The position numbers and the translations under genes are program-made. A stretch of 64,000 bases of DNA from Cladorhizidae sp. MBARI D1340-BT2 (lineage: Eukaryota > Porifera > Demospongiae > Poecilosclerida > Cladorhizidae). The notes beneath the pieces are model-generated. The model was not told the origin of the DNA. It saw only the letters and a program-made list of their open reading frames with translations, and made no database searches. The stretch lies in NCBI GenBank assembly GCA_028752905.1, contig JAQNBH010000014.1, forward strand, positions 32,975,640-33,039,639, given 5' to 3'. Positions 1 through 12,367 of the stretch are shown piece by piece (positions within the stretch are counted from its first letter, which is position 1; each line of letters begins with the position of its first letter).

Positions 1-712
1 CTAGTTACTCCATGTGGTTAAGCTGTGACACTGGCACAGAATGGGTTTGCTTTTGTCAGCTTGGAGATTACTCCTAGTTACTCCATGTGGTTAAGCTCTG
101 TGTTTCAACTTCTTAGCTGAAGTGTCTTTGGCATTAATGGCATTTAAAGCAAGTAGCATCCTTGGCAGGGCAGGTCTGAAATGGGTCTAACCCTATTCCA
201 CACATCCTGCATGATTTTGTGTGGGGAGGCAGTGATTGCTTTGGTGTTTCATGTTGGATGATGTTTTTTGTTTCCGAATGTCTTCTGATATGCATATCGT
301 GGACAAGTCGGCCATAAGGATTCGAGGTATGCTCTGGCCTTCTCTTTGTTAACTGTTCCTTGTTGTTTTAGTGGACTCACAAATGTTAGCAAATCAGTGT
401 TTTAGCCTTTTCCAATGTAACTACTGTCACCATCTGTAGATGCTCTTAGAGAAAACGATCTCTAATCTCTAAAATTAAAAGTCTTGGATCATCCAATCCT
501 CCTCATTGTGCCGAATTCACAGCTACCAGTTGCATGTCATGATGAAGAGCTCAACAGGTTTTCCCTTTTCCTGTAACCTCTTGTTCAAATGGGCTCTCTG
601 AAAATAATTTTCAAGCTTCTCGATAGCTTGATCGATGCTTTTCTTGTCTTCCTCCTAAATACCAATCATATTCAGGACATCTTCTTCCATTTCTCCATTT
701 AGTACATTACGG
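1..712 (-). pseudogene. Ty3/gypsy Gag relic
   Basis: Reading the minus strand from about 700 downward, a Gag-like segment begins with MEEDVLN and continues with a stretch resembling gypsy Gag (IDQAIEKLENYF, then ELFIMTCNW). A shifted frame then gives LEIRDRF and TLEKAKTL, which match the usual 'IRDRI...LTLEKAL' block of gypsy Gag. At about 211-113 there is a zinc-knuckle-like stretch, CRMCG then CPAKDATCFKCH then RHFS. Several stops and frame changes interrupt it, so it is a relic. Bases 1-28 recur almost unchanged at 73-102 as a small direct repeat. The family match is from memory of Gag architecture, not a search. Confidence 0.6.
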
Positions 713-1690
713 TACTAACTTGGTGTTCTCCTTATTGCTCTGACCGACCACACACAAGTGGGTATTGCTGAAAACACTATTTCTACTTGTCTGGTTGTTG
801 AAAACAATAGCATTTAGCATTTGGCAGTGGTAGCAAGGAAGGAGTAGCCATTTGTCTAGAGCGAAACTTCTGACACCATATGAAATATCACCCACCAGGA
901 AGATACAATATGAAGAGCTGTGGCATCACACTTGGTAAAGGTTCAAAAGGTAAAGGGTCCATGATACAATAAACTACGGAATTAAAAACTGATGTTGCAG
1001 AAGATCTTCCCTATACGGAAAAATTAGTCCCAGATATTAATCAAGCTTGCACAACAAACCAATTTTGCAATTTTTTTGTTTTCTTTGTGTCATTAGGCGG
1101 CACTGGTGATGCTTAAACCGTATAGCTATTAACTTGCAGAAGATTGTGCAACAATTCCTACCCTTTTCAATTACCAATTTGAACTTCAGCTTTTTTGTCT
1201 AGAAGAAGACAAGCAAAAAAGAATCAAATTAATATTGCATATATAGATCTTCTTTGGCATGCTCAAAATAAATAGTAACTTGTAGTACTAAGATAAGACT
1301 GTGCTTATCTCTGACAAACCCAAACTCTCAAGAACAAGAAATATTTAATTGGCCAAAAAGGAAAGGAAAGACAAGTGTAGTCTTAACAAATTCACAATTG
1401 TATTTATTGACTTTCTCGACGATCAGCTTGAAATGTGTTTCCCTATGTGCACTTAAGCTGGATCCTGTTATTCCTGATGCAGCCAACATATCCAGCCAAA
1501 ATGTTAAGAATCAAATTTTAAGTTGATGGCTAAGAAAGTGATTGTTAACAAGAGTGTGTTCATAAAGACCATAATCAGATAGAGATGACCCATTTACCAT
1601 TTATGATAATAATATGTACCAATTATTGTCAGAGAAGTTGGAAGAAGGAGATTTCAAGGGAACAGTTCATCTTATGTGTTCGAAGACCGT
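713..1690. other. Unassigned AT-rich stretch
   Basis: No domain was recognised here. A 62-codon minus-strand open frame (707-895) has no recognisable feature. Around 1410 the sequence 'gactttctcgacgatc' resembles a motif that recurs elsewhere (for example near 11270, 25170, 37410 and 54085) and may be part of a dispersed repeat terminus. Confidence 0.4.
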
Positions 1691-3240
1691 ATGGCAGACA
1701 GGAGTGATGAAACCTACATGGCTTTGAAAGAAAAGCACCCTCCTCCTCATCCAGACTGCTGTGGCCCAAACCTCAATGTGCCTTCGCTGTCAGTATCTGC
1801 AGAAGATGTGGCCATGGCTATCAGGACATTTCCAAATGGGTCTGCTGGGTAGGTTGAGACCACAGCATTTGAAGAATATGATCAACTCGCCCAATACTTA
1901 GGTCTCCTCCCTCCTCAATGTGCTGGCCTCCTTTTTTCTCTGGTTTTGGAAGGGAAAACTCCATTAATTATCCACCATTTTTTTCCAGAGTTACCCTAGC
2001 TGCCCTGGAGAAGAAAGGAGGTGGGATCAGGCCCATTGCAATGGGTTATATCCTCTGCAGGTTGGTGGGAAAGATCGCTGGGAAGAAGATGGTGGAGGAC
2101 AAGGTAACCTTTTTGGCTCTGTTACGGGATCAGTTGAGGTAGAAGTAGCAGACCATGCTGCCACACTATATCTCAGTCAGTTACAGCCAGACCAAGCCCT
2201 GATCAAACTTAATTTCAAGAACGTCTTTAATTCTGTCCATAGGGCATGCTGCAGGGGGACCCTTTGGGTACCCTCCTCTTTTGCCCATCTATTCACTGCC
2301 ACTGTACCTTCCTGTCTTCAGATTTTTGTGTGATGCACTTGGATGATATCAAATTATGGAGACATAAGGAGGAGACTGTAAGATTTTGGGTCATCGAATC
2401 ATTGTCGGAGATTGGTTTGAGCTTGAACAATCATAAGCCTGAGATTATCTGTAATGACCCAGTGACCATCATCATGACTCTGCCTGGAGATACAATTGTT
2501 GACCCGTCATGTGTTACCTTACTGGGCTCTCCTCTAGGGAGCAAGCAACCTTACCAGTTAGATATGGTGGTCTTGGATTCTGGAGTGCAGTGCAGCTTGC
2601 TCCTTCTGCCTACCTGGCTTCAGCTGCTGCCTCTTCTAGTCTCATCAGCCACATTCTACCAGCTAGCTTGCAGTGTCTACCAATGCCATACATGGATGAT
2701 GCTGTTTCAGCGTGGTCATAGCCATGACAGTCCCGATACTGCAGCCTTCAGTCAGAAGATCTGTGACACTTTTGTAGTGACAACCACAACAAAATCCCTC
2801 CTGGAGAGTGCCCCGGATGACATGACAAGAGCACATCTATTGGTAGTCCACCAAGGAGGCTGGTGCTTGGCTCTCAAGCTCTCCCTATTTCCAGTATAGA
2901 TCTGAGAATGGATGACAACACCATGTGAATTGCTGTGGGGCTTTGACCTGGTCCCCCTTGTGTCTCCCCCACACACCATCACTGCGGGGGGGGGGGGGGG
3001 GAGGACTGGTGTAAGAATAGCAAAGGGCACCATTACATCATGGGGCCATCAATGACATCATACACAGAGCTCTGACCACAGCACGCATCCCTTCAAGGTT
3101 AAAATCATTAGGTCTGAATGACATGACTGGCAGATGACCAGATGAATGGAAAGTCACTAGTATAGTATACGACTTGCCCAGACATCTTTACACAGCTAGC
3201 TATCCACCATGTGATACAAACCACACCCTCCTGGCACATG
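1691..3240 (+). pseudogene. Non-LTR retrotransposon reverse transcriptase relic
   Basis: Pieces of one reverse transcriptase can be followed in order on the plus strand across several frames. They are FPNGSAG near 1835, TLAALEKKGGGIRPIA near 2005-2040, LVGKIAGKK near 2060, LQPDQALIKLNFKN then FNSVHR near 2180-2240, MLQGDPLGTLLFC near 2246, LDDIKLW near 2340, LSLNNHKPEIICNDP near 2420 and LLGSPLG near 2520. Then come YGGLGFWSAVQLAPSAYLAS near 2565, LRMDDNT near 2900 and GAINDIIHRALT near 3043. The order and spacing match non-LTR polymerases common in sponge and cnidarian genomes. The segment between 'FNSVHR' and 'QGDPLG' is missing (a few dozen codons) and the YxDD motif reads LDD. Stops and frameshifts make it a dead copy. 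A 14-16 base G run near 2987-3001 interrupts the 3' part. Confidence 0.8.
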
Positions 3241-3819
3241 TGCCCAGCACGTGAACTGAATCTGGCAAAAATAATTGTGGAAAATTAAAAACAAATTATT
3301 AAAAATATTAATAGACGTGCTTGATATATAAAATATTAATAAGGAATGATAAATAAATAACTGAATGTAGAACAATTATAGTGGTCGTGCGGCCACCCAG
3401 ATGCTAGGCAAGTCTTCCACTTTGGTAGGCTGGCGATGTGTGCAATTCCTCCTTCCTTTTTATTATTAGTTATTAAAACATCCTATCTCTTAAACCAGGC
3501 CTTCTGTCTTCTGGCCTGGTCTAAGATAGGGTGTTCATAAATTAAAATAATAATAATAATAAATAAAATAACAATATATATAAATAAATAAATAAATAAA
3601 CAAATAAAATAAATATTAATTAAATAAGTGAATAAATAACCAAACAAATAAACTAAACAAAAAACAAATAAAAATATTAAAAATAAATAAACAAAAACAA
3701 ACAAACGAAAAGAAGAAAGGAAAAAAAAGAAGTAATTATGGCGGACGTCGCTTTAAGTTCAGGCTCTTGAGAGTGGCTCCCCAGCAGCCAGGCAAGTCCA
3801 TTCCACAGTCATGATTACT
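3241..3819. other. A/T-rich spacer with simple A-rich tracts
   Basis: Two strongly A/T-biased stretches (about 3265-3370 and 3540-3735) consist of irregular AAT/AAAT/AAAC runs on the plus strand. A minus-strand open frame through the second stretch is compositional. Apart from the endonuclease scrap at 3483-3540 no gene is visible. Confidence 0.5.
3483..3540 (-). pseudogene. Penelope-like endonuclease scrap
   Basis: The minus strand encodes HPILDQARRQKAWFKR. The larger relic at 3820-4072 has the same '(T)ILDQARRQK' block in its decayed C-terminal part, as do GIY-YIG endonucleases of Penelope-like retroelements. Only about 16 codons remain. Confidence 0.5.
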
Positions 3820-4072
3820 GCTCACACTTTGTTGCTAGGCTGATGTGCGATGCCTCCTTCACTAGCAGTTCCTTCTGTCTTCTAGCCTGGTCCAAGATGG
3901 TGGCTTCCTCCCACAAAATAAAGTGTCCATTATCTCATGTATGTTCAGCAATTGCAGATTCTCTTTAGCACACTTTTTACAGGCATCTTGACGTTCCTTC
4001 ATTCTAGTCTCCAGTCTTCTGTTAGTCTCTGCTATGTAGTACTTCTCACAGCTGCAAGGGATGCGGAATAGT
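3820..4072 (-). pseudogene. Penelope-like retroelement GIY-YIG endonuclease relic
   Basis: Read on the minus strand from 4072 down, the sequence gives FRIPCSCEKYYIAETNRR, then LETRMKERQDACKK, then a decayed 'SAIAEH' region and a C-terminal region ending near KEASHISLATK. This matches the order in Penelope-like endonucleases (IPCSCG..YIGET..., ...RLKEH..A.., ...AIAEH.W, ...ILD.ARR...KEALHI). The usual GIG context has mutated to YIAET. Frame changes are needed after the first third, so it is a relic. It lies 250 bp upstream of the 43-bp minisatellite. Confidence 0.75.
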
Positions 4073-4325
4073 AAAATTATGATAAATGAAGAAGTTAGGT
4101 GGGGAAATATACGCAGGTAGATGGTGCTAAATTGTCATGGTAATGCTTATGACAGTTTGGAATCTTCTGGCAGTAAAATTATGATCAACGAATATATTAT
4201 ATGCAAGTTATCTGTGGGAAGAAAAGAAGATATACACATAGATGGATTAAAAGGTGAAAATTCAGGTGTTTGGGGTTCTATGCTTAATACCATCGTGAAA
4301 GATTCAACACATTTTCGAACATACA
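4073..4325. other. Spacer before the 43-bp minisatellite
   Basis: Short open frames on both strands (4121-4333 plus, 4147-4371 minus) have no recognised domain and overlap each other. 'gcagtaaaattatgat' near 4170 repeats 'agtaaaattatgataaatga' near 4070, which suggests a local duplication. Confidence 0.35.
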
Positions 4326-6057
4326 TTATATAGCTAGAGTATAAATAGGTACCGTAACCTAGCTGCACCATATATAGCTAGAGTATAAATAGAACCGTAA
4401 CCTAGCTACACCATATATAGCTGGAGTATAAATAGAACCATAACCTAGCTGCACCATATATAGCTAGAGTATAAATAGGAACCATAACCTAGCTACACCA
4501 TATATAGCTGGAGTATATATAGAACCGTAACCTAGCTACATCATATATAGCTAGAGTATAAATAGGAACCGTAACCTAGCTACACCATATATAGCTGGAG
4601 TATAAATAGAACCGTAACCTAGCTACACCATATATAGCTAGAGTATAAATAGAACCGTAACCTAGCTACACCATATATAGCTAGAGTATAAATAGAACCG
4701 TAACCTAGCTACACCATATATAGCTGGAGTATATATAGAACCGTAACCTAGCTACATCATATATAGCTGGAGTATAAATAGGAACCTTAACCTAGCTGCA
4801 CCATATATAGCTGGAGTATAAATAGAACCATAACCTAGCTACACCATATATAGCTGGAGTATAAATAGAACTGTAACCTAGCTACAACATAATTAGAGTA
4901 TAAATAGGAACCATAGCCTAGCTACACCATATATAGCTGGAGTATAAATAGAACTGTAACCTAGCTACACCATATATAGCTAGAGTATAAATAGAACCGT
5001 AACCTAGCTACACCATATATAGCTGGAGTATATATAGAAACGTAACCTAGCTACATCATATATAGCTGGAGTATAAATAGGAACCGTAACCTAGCTACAC
5101 CATATATAGCTGGAGTATAAATAGAACTGTAACCTAGCTACACCATAATTTTATAGCTAGAGTATAAATAGGAACCATAACCTAGCTACACCATATATAG
5201 CTGGAGTATAAATAGAACCGTAACCTAGCTACATCATATATAGCTAGAGTATAAATAGGAACCATAACCTAGCTACACCATATATAGCTGGAGTATAAAT
5301 AGAACTGTAACCTAGCTACACCATAATTTTATAGCTAGAGTATAAATAGGAACCATAACCTAGCAACACCATATATAGCTGGAGTATAAATAGAACCATA
5401 ACCTAGCTACACCTAGAGTATAAATAGAACCGTAACCTAGCTACACCATATATAGCTGGAGTATAAATAGGAACCGTAACCTAGCTCTACACCATATATA
5501 GCTGGAGTATAAATAGAACTGTAACCTAGCTACATCATAATTTTATAGCTAGAGTATAAATAGGAACCATAACCTAGCTACACCATATATAGCTGGAGTA
5601 TAAATAGAACCGTAACCTAGCTACACCATATATAGCTAGAGTATAAATAGAACCGTAACCTAGCTACACCATATATAGCTGGAGTATATATAGAACCGTA
5701 ACCTAGCTACATCATATATAGCTGGAGTATAAATAGAACCATAACCTAGCTACACCATATATAGCTGGAGTATAAATAGAACTGTAACCTAGCTACAGCT
5801 AGAGTATAAATAGAACCGTAACCTAGCTACACCATATATAGCTGGAGTATATATAGAACCGTAACCTAGCTACATCATATATAGCTGGAGTATAAATAGA
5901 ACCGTAACCTAGCTACACCATATATAGCTGGAGTATAAATAGAACCGTAACCTAGCTACATCGTATATAGCTAGAGTATAAATAGAACCGTAACCTAGCT
6001 ACATCATATATAGCTAGAGTATAAATAGAACCGTAACCTAGCTACACCATATATAGC
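4326..6057. repeat. ~43-bp minisatellite, about 40 units, each with a TATA-like core
   Basis: A head-to-tail array has a unit of about 43-44 bp built around 'tagctagagtataaatag' followed by 'aaccgtaacctagctac'. Variant positions recur (agctaga/agctgga, ataaatag/atatatag, accgtaa/accataa/actgtaa) and a few units are shortened, for example near 5410 and 5795. Each unit carries GTATAAATA or GTATATATA. No open frame runs through the array. Penelope-like endonuclease relics lie on both sides. Confidence 0.9.
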
Positions 6058-6566
6058 ATCAGTGAAAAATACAAACTTGACAGTTTAATAGTTTTGAGTT
6101 GGTTGCTGTAAAATGAACTGACTGCTAGCAAAGAACTAGCTCAGCAAGATGGTGTGGTTATGATTGAGTACTCAAGTTCAACACCTACTAGCTCCTGCCA
6201 TATTAGTAGGTGAGCTATGCATCCAGTTGTACTGATGAGAATTGAGTTCAAAATTCGTAATATACTGCTACTAGAGTTTAGCTGCAGTTGTAGCCTCAGA
6301 AGGACCCAAAATGCCAAGTGATGAACACAAAGTGTCTTAAGGTTGGCCACTAAGTATATAATGTGTATTCCCAATAGCATTCTGTGTTTCAGAAAATTTC
6401 ACACTGCCCAATCATAAGTTGGCTGTAGTCTAAACACCACTAATAAACATTCATTAACAAAAATGAACAAATAAACTTTAATTTATAAACAAACAAACAA
6501 TAAGTGCACCAGAGCAGGTTAATATATTGCACATGCTCTACTGAACTACTGCTCATGATCAGGTGC
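6058..6566. other. Unassigned stretch after the minisatellite
   Basis: A 79-codon minus-strand open frame (6141-6380) has no recognised domain. A short AAAC/AAAT-rich patch lies at 6450-6500. Nothing else is supported. Confidence 0.35.
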
Positions 6567-6775
6567 AGGCTGACGAATAATGCCTCCTTCTCTTTGGTCA
6601 AGGGGTGGCTTCATTCCACAAGATAGGTATCTATTGTCCCATGCACGTTCAGCAATTCAAGATATTCAATTAACAAACTTTTTGCAGGCTTCTTGGTGTT
6701 ATTTCCATCTGGCCTCCAGTCTTCTATCAATCTCCCTATGTAGCAATTTTTCAGCTGCAAGGGATACAATTCACA
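6567..6775 (-). pseudogene. Penelope-like GIY-YIG endonuclease relic (second minus-strand copy)
   Basis: The DNA is similar to the relic at 3820-4072. On the plus strand both contain 'tgcctccttc', then 'tggcttc', 'tgttcagcaatt' and finally 'cagctgcaagggat', in the same order and spacing. The minus strand therefore reads from a decayed IPCS-type start (CIPCS) through the RLE block to the KEA region, with several stops. The shared layout supports a second insertion or a duplicate of the same element. Confidence 0.6.
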
Positions 6776-7571
6776 TCACATGAGTGCATACTATGTCATC
6801 CTTCACTCTACTACTAAGTTGTGCCCTCAGAGTCCTTCCTCATCTGAGAATTACTCTGATGTTGATGAACTTCCTACAAACCTTCCTGATGTTTTATTCA
6901 TCACTGTTAAATAAGCAATCACTACTGGGATCCTTCTTCTCAACTCTTGATTGCCTGTCCTTATCTTACCTTTCTGCTATTTTATTTATCCTCAGAGGAG
7001 GTCGATGAGGGCCTGGGAGGTCGATGAGGGCCTGCCTGCAGATTACCTTTCGATTAAAAACCCTATTCATATGATATCTATCTCTGCCACTACTCTTACG
7101 GCTCTGCCATGCAAGCTCCTCATCATGCTCTTCTGACATGGACAGGGTGTGTGACGATGGTATATTAGTCTCCACAGTATGCAATAAAAAGAACACGTAT
7201 GGATGGATACCTTCGCTATTGTTCACACCACCCAGTTAATGTCAGAAGAAGATTGTTAAGAGCTTTTATGAAATGCCAGAAGAGTGACTACCAGAATGAG
7301 AACTGAACAGGGAGACTGACTATCTTTGCCAAGTATTTTCTAACAATGGCTACCCACTACTGTTCAACCATTCAGCTTCGAAGTGTAACCTGGTTGGGAA
7401 GGGGGGAGGGGAGGGCGGGGGGGTGGGGGGGTGGGGGGAGGGGGGTAAGGGGGTAAGATGAGAGGAAATGGAAGAGAATAGAGACAAAATCAACTCCATC
7501 AACATCCCATGTGCTGGCCTAAGTAAGGATATTAGAATGTGTCAGTGGAAATTTTGATGTCAAGTTCTGCA
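6776..7571. other. Unassigned stretch with a long G-rich tract
   Basis: Overlapping open frames of 60-86 codons on both strands show no recognised domain. The phrase 'gaggtcgatgagggcctg' is directly repeated near 6999-7035. A strongly G-biased tract at 7397-7456 has many runs of four or more G on the plus strand and could fold as G-quadruplexes. Confidence 0.4.
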
Positions 7572-7795
7572 GCTCTCGCCAAATGTACAGGGAGGAGTGG
7601 AGAGCCGAATCAAGGAGCATAAAGATGCATGTAGAAAGGGTGAACTTGAGAAATCTGCTATCGCAGAGCATCCGTGGAACAAACAATATCCAATTTCGTG
7701 GGAAGAGACCTTAGAGCCAGCAATGGAGGAAATTGCTCATGAAGGAGGCGGTGCATGTTACATGTAGCGGTCAGCACTTCTCGGCTCTCAAAACT
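7572..7795 (+). pseudogene. Penelope-like GIY-YIG endonuclease relic (plus strand)
   Basis: The plus strand reads SRIKEHKDACRKGELEKS, AIAEHPWNKQYPISWEET and then, after a frame change, LMKEAVHVTC. This is the C-terminal half of a Penelope-like GIY-YIG endonuclease (RLKEH.DA...., AIAEH.W....I.WEE, KEALHI). It is the best preserved of the four endonuclease pieces and lies opposite in strand to the other three. The catalytic N-terminal GIY-YIG part is missing; a G-rich tract lies ~115 bp upstream of where it should be. Confidence 0.75.
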
Positions 7796-7867
7796 ATGCT
7801 TGTGAAACACACCGGGACCCATCATTATCACTTTGATGTGTTGTGATATACACTCTGGTTTTGAGAT

Positions 7868-8085
7868 GATCATGAATCACTTGCATTGTTTGTGTGAAAT
7901 GCATTGCCAGTAAGTGGTGAAGAATTGTATTACAATGTATTTTAATTCACACTGTGAAGACCGAAGAATTTTGTTTGAAATATGAATGAGCTGATTGAAA
8001 GAGAAACTTACAAATATTTGAAGACAGCAGAAAATAATTGTAAACGTTTGGTACATCTTTTGGACATTTTTGGTTTTGTTTCTAT
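7868..8085. repeat. Dispersed repeat, second copy at 34336-34516
   Basis: 'gatgatcatgaatcacttgc' and the following sequence, including 'aatatgaatgagctgatt' and 'aattgtaaacgtttggtac', are shared with 34336-34516 apart from small indels. Here it directly follows the Penelope-like relic. In the other copy it abuts a hAT-like transposase relic. Confidence 0.75.
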
Positions 8086-9693
8086 CCTTTAAGATTTGCT
8101 TACAACTATGGAACCAACCAATCATAGTAGGTTTTGATCTTAGCCATATTTAGTATATACACACACAACAGTTTTGATGAGTTCTGTTTACAAGAATAAA
8201 CTTCTCAGTTTAGTAACTTATTTTTCTTTTTCTTTGCAGCTAAACTTGCAGGAGCAACCGAGTTTGTCTCAAAATTGCAAACACACATGAGTATATTTAT
8301 TGTGTTTATAACACCTTACCGATCTTCAGGTGTTTTACTGAATAGTTGCTGCAATGCAATTTGTGATCTTCTGGGACTAAGACCATAACAAATGTATGTA
8401 TTGAATTCAAACTGTGTGGATAGGCAGATAGATAATGTAGAAAGCAAGAATTAATTAATAAGTGTAGATCATGGACATTAACTCTTTTTACCTTTGGACC
8501 ATACACCTTATAAAATATTGACAAACAGAATTATAAAAAGCTCTAAATATTCGAACTTGTATATATGTTTTCAGCTGACTTCAAATACTTTAAGATTTCT
8601 CTATATATCTTGTTTCTAGAAAGAAAAAATACGAGAAAGCTTAATTAAAAGCATGTCCTAAAATTATCGTGATCTACATGGGTAAATTCTTGTTTCATTT
8701 AATTTTTGAAAAATCAGCATTTTTTGTTAAACAAAAATATTCTCTCCGTTTATATTTTTATGGTTTCAACTGGATACTCTAGCCTTCATCAGGAATATAT
8801 CGAGAAGGTCATTGTGATTCTATTATGTGAACTGAGATTTCGTTGAGAATTTAAATTGAGTTGAAATTAAAATTTTAGGCGTGAGGGAGCAGCATAAAAT
8901 ATGTCATAAGCATAATGAATAAAAAATATATGATACTTATTCCTCGCCAATTGATGACCAAATGCTGAAATAACTCTCTGATACACAAAGCAGATTTATT
9001 CTTGGGCATGCTTATTACTAAGTATGCACATACAGCACATAGACTCAGAGTCAACGTTTAGCAGGTTTTACTGAAGGTCTATGCCATCCATTGTCAAGGC
9101 TAAGCTTCTCATTAAGTAAAAATTGCATTAACAACTAAATCTTACTAAGTAAAAACGTCATTAATAAATCAAAACTGCATTAAGAACTAAATCATCTCAG
9201 TTGCTCACATGTGTTTATTGTATTGATGATCCTTTCCTCATATTCATACAAATATTAAATATAATGGCAAGACCTGTGATCTGCTAATTGTTTATGTTTA
9301 ATGGATCACAGAGCCTTGAAGATGAATATCACAGTTTTAATGGTTTAGAGGTTGCCAGTTTATTATATAGCTTAGCGGGAATAATTACATTTATTAACAC
9401 TCATGAATATGCCAAAGTGAGTTTTTGTATGTATTTCTTGCATTGTCATTTAAACAATTGTAGGAACTAAAAACAAGTTTCACACACTTTCAAAATTATT
9501 TTTGACCTACCAATTTGCTAGACTACAGAAGCATTCGAAACATGTTGGGTGTCTTGTTGGAGTTAGTGGTAGCCAAAGTCAACATTTAGAAGGCTAAGAA
9601 GCAGCTTAGCTGAGATATGAACTTTGGTTTTTTGGGGGGTGGCCATCTGCCATTATAGAAATTGATATGGTCAGCACTAGCATACTCCCTCAC
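8086..9693. other. Unassigned AT-rich stretch with one hairpin-motif copy
   Basis: No protein domain was recognised; the open frames are 60-82 codons and isolated. At about 8762-8815 the minus strand carries the recurrent CTGATGAAGGCTAGAG ... GAAAC motif described for the palindromes in module S. A second related trace, 'gcattcgaaacatgttggg', lies near 9530. The end of this stretch is the left edge of the duplicated region. Confidence 0.4.
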
Positions 9694-10627
9694 ACATGTT
9701 CCATGCAGCCTTGTTAATATCTTGGTTGCTAACTGATCATTTCTGCATCTATGAAATACTGTGCAATTTCTTAACTCACTCTCTTGTCAACCCCAAGTTA
9801 ATCAACTCAAACTCTCGCTGTAATGCAAGCAATGAACACATCCAGTAAGAGATCATTCAGTGCTCTTATAGATTTTTTAACTTTTCTAAGATCATATTTA
9901 TATGCATCAAGATAGAAAAATTAATCTTACTAATTTGTATTGGGAATCAGTTGATTGATGCCATTGAATAAAGGCATAACATTTTGGTCCTGTTAGTTCA
10001 CTCGAAGCATAAGTAAGTCTTTGTAGTTCACTATGCATATAGAAGTATTAATGCAATTACAAATCTTGTTTGCTTATTTTTCCTTGGCCATTATTTTGTT
10101 ATCTTCCTACCAAAGCCCCCACCCACTCTCCCTTCCAATCTCACTTTACCTTAGCTACCTGCTTTAGACAAAAATGAAAATAATCTAACCCAACATGAAG
10201 CAGATGTATCATCTGATGGCATGCGTCATCATAAGTACTGCAGTTCTACCTCAACTACACCTGTCACATTCCTCAAGTGACCAGTGAGTGAAGCTTACAT
10301 ATATGAAATGCAGGATGGATTTACTTGCAATGATAGGGCCATCAAAAATAGAGAAGAAGGTAAGTATAACAATTATGGAGACTGAAATGGTTACTATGGT
10401 GCACTCAAACTGAACAACAGCATCAAGAATGGGAGAAACAGTAATACTGGTAGTATGATCACTAGCTGAAGCTGGTGGAAGTCATTTACAAAGTCACAAA
10501 GTGACAGACTATTTTGGAGCACACTATAGCACACAGTACCTCAATCATGCCCACATTATCCTCAGGTAGCTATTGCCTCAACATAACTGTCAAAACACTA
10601 CACATATTCAAACTGTTTACATCACTT

Positions 10628-10760
10628 TATACATGTTCCATGAAGCATAATATTATATATAACTTTATACGTGTTCCATGAAGCATTATATAGAACTTTA
10701 TACATGTTCCATGAAGCATATATAGAACTTTATACATGTTCCATGAAGCATATATAGAAC
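10628..10760. repeat. ~36-bp short tandem repeat (4 units), unit A
   Basis: Four units contain 'tttatacatgttccatgaag' separated by catatatagaac-type spacers. The phrase 'acatgttccatg' also opens the duplicated region at 9694. Confidence 0.8.
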
Positions 10761-12128
10761 ACAAAAAAGTTCCCATTTGTTTCCCAACCTGAAGGACTAA
10801 CTAAAAGTCTGCTAGCATGAAATAATCAAATATGTTTAGGTCAGACAAAACCTGTCGACTAGATTTTCACAACTAATAACACGAAGAGCTTTAATTTAAA
10901 GTAATGATGACATTATGTATACTGTAGATGAACTTATTGGCAGTAACTACACGTGGGAGATCTCATAAAAGATGTTAGTAATTATCTATAACAATGCTCT
11001 TTAGTAAAACACTCAAAATCAGCGAGAGAATAAAAAATATGTGCCACAATTGCAAATTCTAAAATTCCATAAGAAGAGTCAACCCGTAAAGATTATTGCT
11101 TTTAAACTAACTTTAGTCAGTTTCAGGATACTTGTTTATTTGCCATAGCCACTCACTCAAGTTGTACTGCTTCTGCATGCCAAGCAGGACTGTCTTAATG
11201 GCATTGTAGGACTGGGGGGTACTGGCACCCTTACCCACATACCCACTAAAACGAAAAATAAAATGTTCGACTTTCTCGATGATCGAAACCACAACATTTG
11301 TTTATTGGGAAATTCCTTGTATCTAGACTATGTCTTCTGAGAGTTCATTGGGAGCTCAAACAAGTCAAATTAAACATATAATTCTTGAACACACAAATGT
11401 TTGCAACATTTCTTTGAAGAGAACTCTTTTATAATTAATTGGTAGTCTGTGTTCTTAAGGGCATCCTTTTTCAGGCACATGAGTAAAAGCCAGTTCAAAT
11501 ATTGTTGTCCCATTTTGCTGCGAAGCAATCTTGAAAAACAGCTTCTTCCTGACCATCATGCACATGAACACTCCGAGTGTGATTTCAACATTGGAAAAAA
11601 CAGTTTTTACATTGTCTGAAATAATCCACAGAAGAGTCAAACATTGTTCATTGTGGACCATGTGGTGCTTGAGCATCATGCATTCATTTAGAGGTTCACC
11701 GTAATCAGGGTCTTCATGGTACACATTAGCACACTTAGCTCATCAGTATTAATTGTTTTCCATTGACTGAATAAGAAAAACAGGTATTCAAACCATTCAT
11801 AGTCTCTTGTATGTTTGGTCAGGTCAGAGTTCAGGGAGACCAGACTAGGGAAGACTCCTGGTAATTATAATTTAGTAGTGGCACACTTTATTAACCGTAG
11901 GGACCCTAAAATCGTGGGGCCATGGGCAACTTCCCAGTATGTGTCCACGTGTTAAGGTGGCCCTGATGCCAATATAATTATTTGTATACTCTGAGAACTC
12001 CTACAACTTTCATTCTGAGTATACATATATAGTGGAGTGAACATCATATTGTGTGCAATTGTATTGAGTGGCGAGTAAAGTAAACCCTCTCACTGGTAAG
12101 TTGGATTGAAAACTTGATATGACCACAC

Positions 12129-12298
12129 TGTACCTATCTATGCACCTATGTACCTATCTATGCATCTATGTACCTATCTATGCACCTATGTACCTATATA
12201 TGCATCTATGTATCTATCTATGCATCTATGTACCTATGTATCTATGTACCTATCTATCTATGTATCTATCTACGCATCCATGTACCTATCTATGTATA
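12129..12298. repeat. 20-bp minisatellite, about 8 units (Q copy 1)
   Basis: Unit 'acctatctatgcacctatgt' with cac/cat/cag variants. Because 20 is not a multiple of 3 and the unit has no stop, all three plus frames stay open and read the same 20-residue peptide in different phases. Confidence 0.9.
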
Positions 12299-12367
12299 CA
12301 TCACCAATAAAAATATGGATGGACCAGCTGCTTTATATAAAGTGTGGTCAAGTAAATGGAGAAAACC

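Noticed and set aside
11455..11724. Conserved 65-89 codon frames on either strand in all four Q leads
   Set aside because: Opposite strands are open over the same DNA and the ends change with small indels between copies. High identity of recent duplicates explains the open frames without selection.
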